Counted from the stretch's first letter, positions 25,548 to 34,394 are shown. The stretch is DNA of 42,931 nucleotides from an archaeon (GCA_018670085.1 JABHRS010000017.1:1-42931), one strand, 5' to 3'. Numbers and translations are program-made. Notes: generated by a model from the letters alone, not told the origin.

Positions 25548-26699
25548 ATGGAAACAAACAAACAAATTTATTTGGACTACGCGGCATCAACGCCGACTGC
25601 AAAGGAAGTAGTCGAAGCTATGCAACCTTATTACAACAAAGTTTTTGCAAATCCAAGTTCTGTGCATCAAGCAGGTCTCGATGCTAAATATGCAGTAAAC
25701 AAAGCCAGAAAAGAAATAGCAAAAATCATCAGCTGCAAAGAAACTGAAATTATCTTCACAGCTTCTGGTAGCGAAAGTATCAACTTAGCAATTCAAGGAG
25801 TTGCAAGAGCAAATGCTAAAGGTCATATTATCACAAGTGCGGCTGAACACTCAGCTACTCTCAAAACTTGTCAGTGGCTTGAGGTAAATGGTTTTCAAGT
25901 AACTTATCTTAATCCAAATCAACAAGGAATCATCGAAGCTAAACAAGTAGAGCAATCTATTCAAGAGAACACTATTCTTATCACGCTTCTTTATGCCAAC
26001 AATGAAACTGGTGTGATTAATCCAATCAAAGAAATTGCAAAAATTGCAAGCAAGTACAAAATTCTATTTCATCTTGATGCTTGTCAAGCTACAAATTATT
26101 TAACTATTAATGCAGAATCTCTAGGAATTGATTTGATGACTATCAATTCCAGTAAAATTTATGGTCCAAATGGCACTGCACTTTTATTCATCAAAGAAAA
26201 TACTCAAATTAAACCTTTGATTTTTGGTGGTTCTCAAGAAAATAACTTGCGTGCAGGCACCCATAATCTTCCTTGTATCATTGGTTTTGAAAAAGCACTA
26301 AAACTTTTAGAACAAGAAAAAACAAAAGAATCACAGCGTTTAACAAATCTTAGGGACCTCTTGCAAGAGTTGATCTCCAAAGATCTTAAAGATGTTTTTC
26401 TAAACGGTCACAAAGAAAAAAGATTACCTAATATCTTGAATCTTTCATTCCTAGGGATTGATTCTGAAACACTGGTTCATACATTAAGTAGCCAGAACCT
26501 TTGCGTTTCAAATGGCAGTGCTTGTTCAGCTGGAACTATTAAAAGTAGTCATGTTTTAGAATCGATGGGATTAAATGAATTTAGGAGCACAAGTAGCATC
26601 AGATTTTCACTTGGGAAACAAACTACGGAAAAAGAGATCAAACAAGCAGCAGAGATTGTAATCAGGTCAGTTAATGCTTTAAGAAAAGTTTCACAGTAA
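25548..26699 (+). CDS. Second cysteine desulfurase (IscS/NifS type, class I)
   Basis: 383 aa. YLDYAASTPTAKEV, FANPSSVHQAG, SAAEHSATL, HLDACQATNYL, PLP lysine in INSSKIYGPNG, and catalytic Cys in SNGSACSAGTIKSSHVL mark the class I group. Together with SufS it gives this operon two desulfurases of different classes, perhaps serving separate acceptors (cluster assembly and tRNA thiolation). It lies 20 bp after the DUF59 gene, same strand. Confidence 0.93.
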   Translation: METNKQIYLDYAASTPTAKEVVEAMQPYYNKVFANPSSVHQAGLDAKYAVNKARKEIAKIISCKETEIIFTASGSESINLAIQGVARANAKGHIITSAAEHSATLKTCQWLEVNGFQVTYLNPNQQGIIEAKQVEQSIQENTILITLLYANNETGVINPIKEIAKIASKYKILFHLDACQATNYLTINAESLGIDLMTINSSKIYGPNGTALLFIKENTQIKPLIFGGSQENNLRAGTHNLPCIIGFEKALKLLEQEKTKESQRLTNLRDLLQELISKDLKDVFLNGHKEKRLPNILNLSFLGIDSETLVHTLSSQNLCVSNGSACSAGTIKSSHVLESMGLNEFRSTSSIRFSLGKQTTEKEIKQAAEIVIRSVNALRKVSQ

Positions 26700-26732
26700 C
26701 ATTTAAATTAAACACATTATGGAGAGATAAAC

Positions 26733-27323
26733 ATGACAGAAGCAATCACATCAAAAAATGCAATTGGAGAAATCCTAGAACGCTGCCCAGAGGCCGCTAA
26801 AATTTTACTAAGTTTCGGGGTCCACTGTGTTGGATGTCATGTATCACCGTTTGAAGCATTGGAAGATGGATTTCATGGCCATGGTTTAGGTCAAGCTGAA
26901 ATTGACGAAGCTGTTGAGAAAATCAATGCTGAAATTGCTAAAAATGCACCTGCAACTACTGATTCAACAAGTTCCAATGAATCAAATCAAACTGCTCTTA
27001 CTTTAACTATCACAGATAAGGCAGCAGCGAAACTAAAAGTTCTTTGTAAAGAGCACAATAAGTCAGCTTTAAGAATCAAAGTTTTACCTGGCGGATGTTC
27101 AGGATACAAATATGGTCTTGATTTAGTTGATAATGAAGAAACAATTGGTCCAACAGACAAAGAAATTCAAAGCAAAGATGTAAAAATCATCATCAGCCAA
27201 GAAAGTTTAGAAAAAATCAATGGCGCAGAAGTTGATTATTCGGACTCACTACAAGGTGCTGGATTTAAAATCAATAATCCAAACGCAGAGAGAACCTGTG
27301 GTTGTGGTGAGAGTTTTCGTTAG
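26733..27323 (+). CDS. DUF1858 - A-type carrier (IscA/ErpA-like) fusion protein
   Basis: 196 aa. Residues about 1-65 are a DUF1858-type helical domain (GEILERCPEAAKILLSFGVHCVGCHVSPFEALEDG) with the CVGC redox or metal pair; residues about 85-196 are an A-type Fe-S carrier (LTLTITDKAAAKLKVLC, GGCSGYKYGLDLVDN, ERTCGCGESF) with the three canonical Cys. A Ser/Thr/Asn-rich linker joins them. A-type proteins receive clusters from SufBCD and deliver them to targets; DUF1858 is known next to hybrid-cluster and ScdA/RIC-like proteins. Strong GGAGAG RBS; last gene of the locus. Confidence 0.88.
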   Translation: MTEAITSKNAIGEILERCPEAAKILLSFGVHCVGCHVSPFEALEDGFHGHGLGQAEIDEAVEKINAEIAKNAPATTDSTSSNESNQTALTLTITDKAAAKLKVLCKEHNKSALRIKVLPGGCSGYKYGLDLVDNEETIGPTDKEIQSKDVKIIISQESLEKINGAEVDYSDSLQGAGFKINNPNAERTCGCGESFR

Positions 27324-27337
27324 TTATAGTTCAGATA

Positions 27338-27370
27338 GTTTAATTTTTTTTATTTTTTTTATTTTAATAA
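27338..27370 (+). terminator. T-rich terminator at the end of the SUF locus
   Basis: TTTAATTTTTTTTATTTTTT continuing to TTATTTTAATAA lies 15 bp after the last stop. It closes the about 7.4-kb transcription unit. Confidence 0.5.
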
Positions 27371-27407
27371 TAGTTGGTGTGTGGGTGACTTAGTAGGAAA
27401 AATAAAT

Positions 27408-28946
27408 ATGGTCTCCATTGAAAATATTGTCTCATGTATTGCAACAGATAAAGTACTTCTTGCAGAGCGAGATGCAGTTAGAGACTTACCTGAATGTTTA
27501 AATTTTTTGCAAGATGAAGTCGTTGATCTATTTCTTGATCTAGTACCTACTACTTATCGTGATTTATCACAATTAATTATGTTAGCTAAAGAGCGTAATG
27601 ATATCATCTTAACTTATGATCCTTCAAATGATGAGTCTAGTTCTCTTGCAAGTGTTTTATCTGACTCTGAATTAATGGATTATTGCGGCTACTCTGTTGA
27701 ATCTGCACCTGGAAAATTGCGCCTCTCAAACGACTGCCGTGAGATTAAGTATGACTTTCATTCTCAAAAAGTCTCTGGCGACCTTCCATCACTGCACCAC
27801 TCACTCCATTCTGTTTTATCTTCTCATAGTTTTGATAGTGGTAGAGAAACTCTTCGAGCAATAATCGATTCTGGTGCCAAACTAAGTCTTGTTGGGGTAA
27901 CTTCTCAAGAAAGAAGAAAACTCTTGCATCAGTTGGAACAAGGTTTTGGTAGAAAGTATTTTAACGATTTAATTTGTGATATCCAAACTTTTAGGAATGT
28001 CTCTTTATCTTCCACTCGAGCAGAAATCATTGTTCCTCTGGACCCATATACTCATACAAATAGTGTACCAACCAAGTTTAATTTAAGCCAAAATTTACTC
28101 AGTTCCATAGATCATAAAGATCAAACTTCAGTGAAAGGTCAACTTAATACTGTTATTGATTTCAAAAATCCAAACTCTGATGAAGCAAGTTTAATTGCAC
28201 ATCTTTATATTAATCGGCAGGTCTATCGTTATGTTGGCAAATGTCTTAACTCTGTTAAGAACTTACCTCTACGTGCAGAGTTAGAACAAAGATTTGATGA
28301 TCAGGTTAAGGAGAAGAAGGATTATCTTTTATCTGTGCTTTCTTCTGTTTTAGGAGAAGAACACTCTCTTGATAACGTGGCTTCTGCGCTACAAAATGAT
28401 TGGTATCTTGTTAATCATTTACAGAAATCGAGCAATGAATATGGTTCTACGCAAGGGATCCTTGGAGAAGTAATTGGTATTTCTATCATGAAAAAGGTAG
28501 CTACACGTTTGAAGGAATTAGGTCATCAACCACCAAATGTTCAATCCAATCTGTATGGTGAAGGCCTCTATGTTGGAACTCCTGGTAAAAAACTAAATAT
28601 CAAAAGATGTAAGACTACTGTTCGCTTTGGTGAAACTGGGTATAATCTTTATCTTTTTAACCATAAACTACAGCGCCAACAAGAGATTGATGGACTTTTA
28701 GTTTATGGGGGAGTGCCAGTCATTTTCGAAGTAAAAACTGGTAGTTGTCGAGAGACGGAAAGGAAGAGGAAATTAAAGGAAGGGTTTATCCAAAATCTGT
28801 ATGGTGTGTCTGCCTTGTTCGTTGAGATATATATTACTGAAGATAATTTTCTACATCAAGAAGGTGAGCGGTATGTACGTCACTTGCCTCATTTTTCAAA
28901 TCTATCTGTCTTAGAGGAGAAAATGCGTAATCTTGATATTTCTTAA
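27408..28946 (+). CDS. Large protein with a C-terminal PD-(D/E)XK nuclease-like motif
   Basis: 512 aa, unrecognised. The C-terminal part reads QQEIDGLLVYGGVPVIFEVKTGS (about 430-455), which fits a PD-(D/E)XK core (Glu-Ile-Asp-Gly, then Glu-Val-Lys) with hydrophobic strands before each motif and helices before and after. The first about 350 residues are helical, without known motifs or membrane segments. Related layouts occur in archaeal HSDR-like and DUF3782-like proteins, but the match is to the fold pattern only. ATG 27408 (AGGA upstream) is preferred to GTG 27381. Single gene after the SUF terminator; no methylase or phage gene nearby, so restriction is not supported. Confidence 0.6.
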   Translation: MVSIENIVSCIATDKVLLAERDAVRDLPECLNFLQDEVVDLFLDLVPTTYRDLSQLIMLAKERNDIILTYDPSNDESSSLASVLSDSELMDYCGYSVESAPGKLRLSNDCREIKYDFHSQKVSGDLPSLHHSLHSVLSSHSFDSGRETLRAIIDSGAKLSLVGVTSQERRKLLHQLEQGFGRKYFNDLICDIQTFRNVSLSSTRAEIIVPLDPYTHTNSVPTKFNLSQNLLSSIDHKDQTSVKGQLNTVIDFKNPNSDEASLIAHLYINRQVYRYVGKCLNSVKNLPLRAELEQRFDDQVKEKKDYLLSVLSSVLGEEHSLDNVASALQNDWYLVNHLQKSSNEYGSTQGILGEVIGISIMKKVATRLKELGHQPPNVQSNLYGEGLYVGTPGKKLNIKRCKTTVRFGETGYNLYLFNHKLQRQQEIDGLLVYGGVPVIFEVKTGSCRETERKRKLKEGFIQNLYGVSALFVEIYITEDNFLHQEGERYVRHLPHFSNLSVLEEKMRNLDIS

Positions 28947-29028
28947 TCTTCTGTTTATTACTCCCTAACTCTACAGATTAGTTAGTTTTATCAACTACTT
29001 CTTTCTCCAAAACTCAGGTGGTACATAA

Positions 29029-30597
29029 ATGATTTTTTTAAATTTACTAAAACAACAAACTTTAAATAAAACACAATCCCATAATTTCTCTATGAAAACT
29101 ATGATGAACGTTCAATTTCTCCCTAAAAACATTCATGAAGCAAAAGTTGACAGTATTGTTATTCCTTGCTTTGAAGATGAGAAGACTAATCAATACATTT
29201 CTTTGCTTGGCTCAGATTTTGTTGATGAGTATCAAAGACTTAGAAAGAGCAAAGAATTTTCTGCAAAGAAGAATAAAATTCATAAGATCTCTTGCATGGG
29301 CAAAATCAATGCCAACTATCTTTTTTTAGTTGGTCTTGGAAAAACCAAAGAGTTACACAATGAAACTTTAAGACGTGCTGTAGCAACTGCGCATAAGGCA
29401 GTAAAACGTTCAAAGTCATCTGACTATCTCTCTTTACTGAATCAAGTTGATCTGCCTGATACTGCATTCACTGTAGCAGAAGCTGCATACCTTTCAGACT
29501 ACTCTTTTGATTCTTACAAAACAAAAAAGAAAGATGCTGAAACAGGCAAAAGTAAATCAGAAATCAAAACACTTTTCCTTTGGAACACTGACGAGAAAAA
29601 TCCATCTAAATCAATCAAACAATTAGCTCGTGCAAAAATTATCGCAGCATCTACTAATTATTGTAGGAATTTGGTGAACACTCCTCCAAATGAGTTATAT
29701 CCTGAAGTTCTTGCAAAAGAAGCTAGGAAATTAAAATCTCCAAATACTAAAGTTACTGTTTTCGATGAGAAAGCTCTCAAGCGAATGGGTTGTAATGCAA
29801 TCTTAGCAGTTGGAAATGGTAGTGCTAGAAAACCAAGATTAATCATTGTTGATTATAATCCTAAAGGCGCTAAAAAATCTTTGGCGGTTGTTGGTAAAGG
29901 AATTACTTTTGACAGTGGTGGATTAAACATCAAACCTGGAGCATACATGGAGTCCATGAAGTGTGACATGTCTGGAGCTGCTTGCGCAATTTCAGTTGTG
30001 AAGGCTGCAAAGGATCTTGGAATTAAACACCGAGTAATTGCAGTTGTGCCTGCCGCTGAAAACATGCCAGGTGCTTTATCTTATAGGCCAGATGATGTTA
30101 TCAAAACTTATTCAGGAAAAACTATTGAAATTGGTAACACTGACGCTGAAGGAAGAGTTGTTCTTAGCGACGCACTAGCTTTCACTGAGAAGAACATCAA
30201 ACCTGACCAAATTATTGATCTTGCAACTTTAACTGGTGCTTGTGTTGTAGCTTTAGGTTACTTCACAACTGGAATGATGACTAGCGATGAGACTATGGCA
30301 ACTAACTTACACAATGCTGGAGAATTATCTGGAGATCGTGTATGGCGTTTGCCTCTTTGGGAAGATTATAAAGACCATATGAAAAGTGATATTGCTGATG
30401 TTAAAAATATTAGTAAGGGTCGTGATTCTGGGACAATTACGGCTGCTATCTTTTTGCAACACTTTGTAAAAAGTACTCCTTGGGTACATTTGGATATCGC
30501 AGGAACTGCGTTTCTAAAAGAATCTCAATTCTATAAACCAAAAGGCGGAACTGGTGCTGGTGTTAGGTTAATAGTTGAGTATTTGTCAAGTATGTAA
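29029..30597 (+). CDS. pepA: Leucyl aminopeptidase (M17 family)
   Basis: 522 aa. Metal and catalytic residues of M17 are present: GKGITFDSGGLNIKPG (Lys, Asp), MKCDMSGA (Asp) and NTDAEGRVVLSDAL (Asp, Glu, Arg). The N-terminal macro-like domain (about 25-180) is also present. The cytosolic enzyme removes N-terminal residues from peptides. ATG 29029 has AGGTGG about 8 bp upstream, but starts at 29092 or 29101 would match bacterial proteins better; the first about 20 residues are extra. Monocistronic with T-rich sequence after the stop. Confidence 0.93.
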   Translation: MIFLNLLKQQTLNKTQSHNFSMKTMMNVQFLPKNIHEAKVDSIVIPCFEDEKTNQYISLLGSDFVDEYQRLRKSKEFSAKKNKIHKISCMGKINANYLFLVGLGKTKELHNETLRRAVATAHKAVKRSKSSDYLSLLNQVDLPDTAFTVAEAAYLSDYSFDSYKTKKKDAETGKSKSEIKTLFLWNTDEKNPSKSIKQLARAKIIAASTNYCRNLVNTPPNELYPEVLAKEARKLKSPNTKVTVFDEKALKRMGCNAILAVGNGSARKPRLIIVDYNPKGAKKSLAVVGKGITFDSGGLNIKPGAYMESMKCDMSGAACAISVVKAAKDLGIKHRVIAVVPAAENMPGALSYRPDDVIKTYSGKTIEIGNTDAEGRVVLSDALAFTEKNIKPDQIIDLATLTGACVVALGYFTTGMMTSDETMATNLHNAGELSGDRVWRLPLWEDYKDHMKSDIADVKNISKGRDSGTITAAIFLQHFVKSTPWVHLDIAGTAFLKESQFYKPKGGTGAGVRLIVEYLSSM

Positions 30598-30645
30598 TTT
30601 TTTTATTTTTATTAAATTTTCATTTTTATTTTTCTAAATTTTGAA
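30598..30645 (+). terminator. T-rich terminator after pepA
   Basis: Repeated T runs (TTTTTTTATTTTTATT, TTTTTATTTTTC) directly follow the stop. Confidence 0.45.
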
Positions 30646-30709
30646 TTAATTGCTTTATATGTCCAATAACACAATCCTACGAAATAACTACTCTTCAGTA
30701 ATAATCACC

Positions 30710-30725
30710 CAAAAAGTTTATAAAT
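30710..30725 (+). promoter_or_regulatory. BRE/TATA promoter of the kinase gene at 30747
   Basis: CAAAAAGTTTATAAAT, with TATA centred 27 bp before the ATG, predicts a leaderless mRNA. It shares a CAAAAAGTTTATAAAT core with the promoter at 15761-15780. Confidence 0.6.
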
Positions 30726-30746
30726 CGGAGTTGTCGTAAATTTCTT

Positions 30747-33161
30747 ATGTCAAATCAAGATTTAGCAGCACAAAGAGCAGCGGCAGCTAGGGTTCGCGAT
30801 GCCAAAAATGATACCGGACCTAGTGATTTGGAGTATATTGCTCATGCTGCTATTCAAGATAGACAAGTAAGGGAGATAAAACCATATCGAACTACTGCAC
30901 CTAACGGTGAAGACTCATTCGTTCGAACTTATGTGGTCCCAGCTGCAGCTTCTGATCGTGACAAATATCTCAATAGAATTTTAGATCAATGTAACATTGG
31001 TGATGCTCTGAGTGAACACCCACATCATGTTAGATTAATTCAATATACTGAAGAGAACGGTGTGCATAGATTATATCACACTGTCGCTCCAGGAGAAACA
31101 ATTACTGATTTAATGGAACATAATTTGCTAGAAATTTCTGATGTATTAACAATTGCAGAAGACGTTGCTAGTGCACTTGTTTATGCACACAACTCCGAAA
31201 GAAGAAATAAATTTGAAGATCCAATTGTGCACGGTGACCTTAGTCCATCAAATGTAAAGTATGATGGTGAGGTTGCAAGGATATATGATCATGGTGCTGG
31301 GATGTTTGAAACTCCTGGAGAAGGAGATGCAACTACTCGTGGTCTGACAAGGGGTTTTGGTGCACCTGAACTTTTGAATATGAATGCAAATACTGCTTCA
31401 GATGTATTTTCTTTAGGTATGTTATTACACTATATGGTCACTGGTGAAAAGAGTGCGAAATACTTTAGGTGGGATAACACTTGGGAGCATGAAAAATTAA
31501 TTGCAGCGGTTGAGAACAGAACTAATGATCAAAGAATTGTTTCTTTAATTGAGTATTGTACAAAGGGTGATTTTAATGAACGTCCAACTGCAGAGTATGT
31601 AGTAGATAAGTTACGTGAAATTCGTTTAGGTAAACCTCCTGTTCCTGAATTAGATGCACTAGTTGAATCTAATCTTGAAATTTCACTTTCAGGAAATCGT
31701 GATCCTTGGAATGTTCCAGAAGTTGAGGCATCTTTGTTTGCTGAAGGAGTTATTGGGACTAGTGGGCGTGATGTACAAAAATTAGCCACACTTAATGACT
31801 ATTTAATTACTCAGCCTGTGAGTGAGAGAGATAAAAGAGTTATTAATATTGCAATTGACATGTTGGAACAAGGAGAATATGATGTTCAAATTAATCGCAG
31901 AATGCGTAAATTAAACCGTGAAGATCCAGAATTAATTTATGGTATGGGTAGAAAAACAATTTTTGAATATGGTTCTATAATTCTTAATGGATCTCCTCCT
32001 GGTAAAATGAGTTTTGGTAGAATCAGGCAGTCAAAAACTTTAATGAATTATATTGAAACAGTAGCATCTTCAGGTTATGATCCTGATCATATAGTGTCAT
32101 TACTTAACTCACTTGGTAGAATGAGAGTTTGGAATACTGATGAAAAAGAAGGTAAACTTATAGACCGAAAGAATCTAACTCAAGTAATTAATGACATTGA
32201 AGATGGTAATCGTGAAACTGAAGTTGAAGGGCTAGTTTTCTGTGATATTGATGGTCAAGGAATGCAGGCTTTGGAGTTGATTTATCGTAATGCAGATTCT
32301 AGTCTGAGTATAGATGCAAAATTTGGTGAAGGACTTCTTGAAAAGTATAGACCTTCAGGCGGGTTTGGAGCTATTGGAGCCGGGCTTGTGTCAGTACCTG
32401 CTGGGGTATATTCTGCTCTCTATGCTGGTCTTAAATTGAATTCTTATTTGGATCCAATAATCGGTAATAATCTTGGGACTGCCGTGGGTGTTGGTGCAGG
32501 AATCGCAACTGCTGCAATAATTGGTTACTCTACATTTAAATTAGGTGAATTTTTTGCTAATGGGTTTAATTCCTTAACTACAAAAATTAGAAAAAATAAA
32601 TTAGACTATGCAAACATTTCTCAAACATATCATTATGATCAATTCATAGAATGTCTATCTGATTTAATGTCTACTGTTCCAAAGGAAGATCTTGAATCAG
32701 TACTTGAAACAATTGGAACTTTACGTCAAGAGTCTGGTGATTTAATTACTCCAAGAAAGATTGTTGAAACAATTAAATTGGAATATCAACAGAGAGAAGC
32801 TGATGCTAATATTCCAAATTTTGTTGACTCAATGGAAGGCGTAGTTGATATTGCTTTTGCACATCATAGGGAGAGTCTTCTTGGCCAAGCTAAAGATGAC
32901 ATTCTAGGTTCCGCTCAACCAACAGAACGAGAAGACAGCTTGACTAGTATAATACTCAACTCATACCCTGAACATGGTGATTCTGGAGGCAGCGATATTC
33001 TAAACAGTTCTATCTTACCTTTAACAGAAAAAATTACTAACTCTAAACCTAGAACCACTGGTCGTCATAAAAGAAAAAAACCACTTTATGTTTCATATGA
33101 TTTTGTCTCACATAAAATAAACTTTCCTGGAAAATATGTCACATACGAAGATTTAGATTAA
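30747..33161 (+). CDS. Diverged Ser/Thr kinase (possible pseudokinase) with one glycine-zipper membrane module
   Basis: 804 aa. Kinase-like N part: HGDLSPSN (about 161-168, catalytic Asp and Asn kept), IYDHGAG (DHG for DFG, about 181), GFGAPEL (APE), SDVFSLGMLLHYMVTG and a late Arg (NERPTAEYV). The N lobe lacks a recognisable Gly loop, so ATP binding is doubtful. A linker without known motifs (about 300-530) precedes a two-helix glycine-zipper module (about 537-600: FGAIGAGLVSVPAG and GTAVGVGAGIATAAIIG) followed by a basic coil (TKIRKNKLDYANIS). The soluble tail is Ser- and acid-rich, ending in basic GRHKRKKP. It is a relative of the kinases at 9889-15288. Confidence 0.8.
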   Translation: MSNQDLAAQRAAAARVRDAKNDTGPSDLEYIAHAAIQDRQVREIKPYRTTAPNGEDSFVRTYVVPAAASDRDKYLNRILDQCNIGDALSEHPHHVRLIQYTEENGVHRLYHTVAPGETITDLMEHNLLEISDVLTIAEDVASALVYAHNSERRNKFEDPIVHGDLSPSNVKYDGEVARIYDHGAGMFETPGEGDATTRGLTRGFGAPELLNMNANTASDVFSLGMLLHYMVTGEKSAKYFRWDNTWEHEKLIAAVENRTNDQRIVSLIEYCTKGDFNERPTAEYVVDKLREIRLGKPPVPELDALVESNLEISLSGNRDPWNVPEVEASLFAEGVIGTSGRDVQKLATLNDYLITQPVSERDKRVINIAIDMLEQGEYDVQINRRMRKLNREDPELIYGMGRKTIFEYGSIILNGSPPGKMSFGRIRQSKTLMNYIETVASSGYDPDHIVSLLNSLGRMRVWNTDEKEGKLIDRKNLTQVINDIEDGNRETEVEGLVFCDIDGQGMQALELIYRNADSSLSIDAKFGEGLLEKYRPSGGFGAIGAGLVSVPAGVYSALYAGLKLNSYLDPIIGNNLGTAVGVGAGIATAAIIGYSTFKLGEFFANGFNSLTTKIRKNKLDYANISQTYHYDQFIECLSDLMSTVPKEDLESVLETIGTLRQESGDLITPRKIVETIKLEYQQREADANIPNFVDSMEGVVDIAFAHHRESLLGQAKDDILGSAQPTEREDSLTSIILNSYPEHGDSGGSDILNSSILPLTEKITNSKPRTTGRHKRKKPLYVSYDFVSHKINFPGKYVTYEDLD

Positions 33162-33168
33162 CATCAAC

Positions 33169-33522
33169 CTAACTAACTCTCACTACACTACTCGCAACCA
33201 ACTGCATCTCTCCATTATACTCTTCTGTCGTTCCAGTTATTTCAACGGTGTCGCCGGACGAAAGAAGTAAATCACGATCCAAAAATAACACCACATCGGT
33301 TGTTTCTAACTTCTCAAAACCGATTGTAACAAATGCCACTTTCTCAAGCTGCGACACAGAAATCACTTCGCCACTAATCTTAACTTCTGATTGCTCGCGA
33401 ATCCCATCAAGTGTATCGACAGTATCAACTGTGATGGTCCCAGAATAGAGATACAAGAAAACCAGGCCAATTAAGCTACTGCAAAGAACAACTTTTTTGA
33501 GAAGTGTTTCTGTTAGTTGCAT
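33169..33522 (-). CDS. Membrane-anchored OB-fold protein
   Basis: 117 aa. An N-terminal helix (KVVLCSSLIGLVFLYLYSG, about 10-28) acts as anchor or uncleaved signal; the remaining about 80 residues have the tRNA_anti/OB pattern (VKISGEVISVSQLEKVAFVTIG, LFLDRDLLLSSGDTVEITGTTEEYNGEMQLVASSV). Such small OB proteins occur in archaea and bacteria with unclear roles in nucleic-acid or polymer binding outside the membrane. The 3' end abuts the converging kinase gene (7 bp between stops). Confidence 0.7.
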   Translation of the reverse strand: MQLTETLLKKVVLCSSLIGLVFLYLYSGTITVDTVDTLDGIREQSEVKISGEVISVSQLEKVAFVTIGFEKLETTDVVLFLDRDLLLSSGDTVEITGTTEEYNGEMQLVASSVVRVS

Positions 33523-33651
33523 GAATCAAAGCACCTTGAATAGTTTAAGGACTTTTCACATATTTAGTATATGTAGGGATATGTTTAAACAACAATGTTG
33601 AACCTGATACTCAGCCACATACGAGCGTAGCGAGATTTTCAATACTGTTGC

Positions 33652-33666
33652 TTTTTTTTTTTTTTT
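33652..33666 (+). terminator. Run of 15 T
   Basis: A 15-T tract on the plus strand just before element B. A weak CAACA/TGTTG pairing (about 33586-33650) encloses the preceding about 60 nt, so it could end a short plus-strand RNA. No coding gene precedes it on that strand within 480 bp. Confidence 0.35.
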
Positions 33667-33668
33667 CA

Positions 33669-33811
33669 AAGGTCATTTCGGCGCTGGTCAAGGCCGGGCC
33701 ACTTTATTCAACTGCGCCTTGATTTTGATTCTGCTCTGCAAACAAAATGCTTGTTGAAATTCAATGCTCTTCTTCTCTGTCTCGGCAAGGGACGCGCGCG
33801 CCAATGACCTT
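33669..33811. ncRNA. Structured intergenic element B
   Basis: Part of a 406-bp stretch without genes. AAGGTCATT (33669-33677) pairs perfectly with AATGACCTT (33803-33811), stacked on GGCGC/GCGCC (33680-33684 with 33798-33802). Inside, CAAGGC pairs with GCCTTG (about 33689-33694 with 33716-33721). The segment is far more GC-rich than its surroundings. A palindromic TATA (TTTATAAA, 33836-33843) would start a minus-strand RNA at about 33812, exactly at the outer helix. The layout is like elements A and C, but conserved blocks are not clearly shared, so it may be a different RNA. Confidence 0.42.
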
Positions 33812-33834
33812 AATTAATTAAAAATAACCAAATC

Positions 33835-33843
33835 ATTTATAAA
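33835..33843. promoter_or_regulatory. Palindromic TATA box (S6e gene, and element B on the other strand)
   Basis: ATTTATAAA reads as TATA on both strands. To the right it would start near 33865 and give S6e a leader of about 63 nt; to the left it would start at about 33812, the edge of element B. Confidence 0.45.
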
Positions 33844-33928
33844 CCACTCTTCAAAATAAATGTATGAATGCTGAGTCACCATATATTGGCTGCAAGGTTA
33901 CTTGCTTAGGACTCGGGGAGATATAAAT

Positions 33929-34369
33929 ATGGCAAAAGAATTAGATTATAAATTAGTAATTGGAACCAAAAGCGGAAAAACTGAGCAATTTGAATGCAAA
34001 GGCGATGCTGCTGAAGGTTTTATGAGAAAAAGAATTGGTGAAAACGTTTCTGGTGACTCTTGTGGTTACCCAGGTTATGAATTTTTAATTACTGGTGGAT
34101 CCGATAAAGCAGGATTTCCTATGCGTAAAGGTATTCTACAAGAACGTAAAAGAATTATGGCTCAAAATGGTGTTGGTTTATCTGGGAAAACTAGAACTAA
34201 ATCAAAACAGAAGGGTCTATTTCGAAGAAAAACTGTTTCAGGTGAAATGATTAACACTAACACTCGTCAGATTAATTTGAAGGTAACTAAAGAAGGACCA
34301 AATCCTCTTGCAGGAAAAGCAGCAGAACCTGCTGCAGACGCTCCAGCAGCTGAAGAGAAAAAAGAATAA
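33929..34369 (+). CDS. rps6e: Ribosomal protein eS6 (S6e)
   Basis: 146 aa. The archaeal/eukaryotic small-subunit protein: KLVIGTKSGKTEQFE, GYEFLITGGSDKAGFPMRKGI, LSGKTRTKSKQKGLFRRKTV and the C-terminal NTRQINLKV. ATG 33929 is chosen, with GGGGAG 9 bp upstream; the frame is open to a TTG at 33902. After the core there is an Ala/Pro/Glu-rich acidic tail (about 20 residues), longer than in most archaea. Followed at 25 bp by a small membrane-protein gene. Confidence 0.94.
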   Translation: MAKELDYKLVIGTKSGKTEQFECKGDAAEGFMRKRIGENVSGDSCGYPGYEFLITGGSDKAGFPMRKGILQERKRIMAQNGVGLSGKTRTKSKQKGLFRRKTVSGEMINTNTRQINLKVTKEGPNPLAGKAAEPAADAPAAEEKKE

Positions 34370-34394
34370 GAATTGAATTCAACTAGGTGATAAA

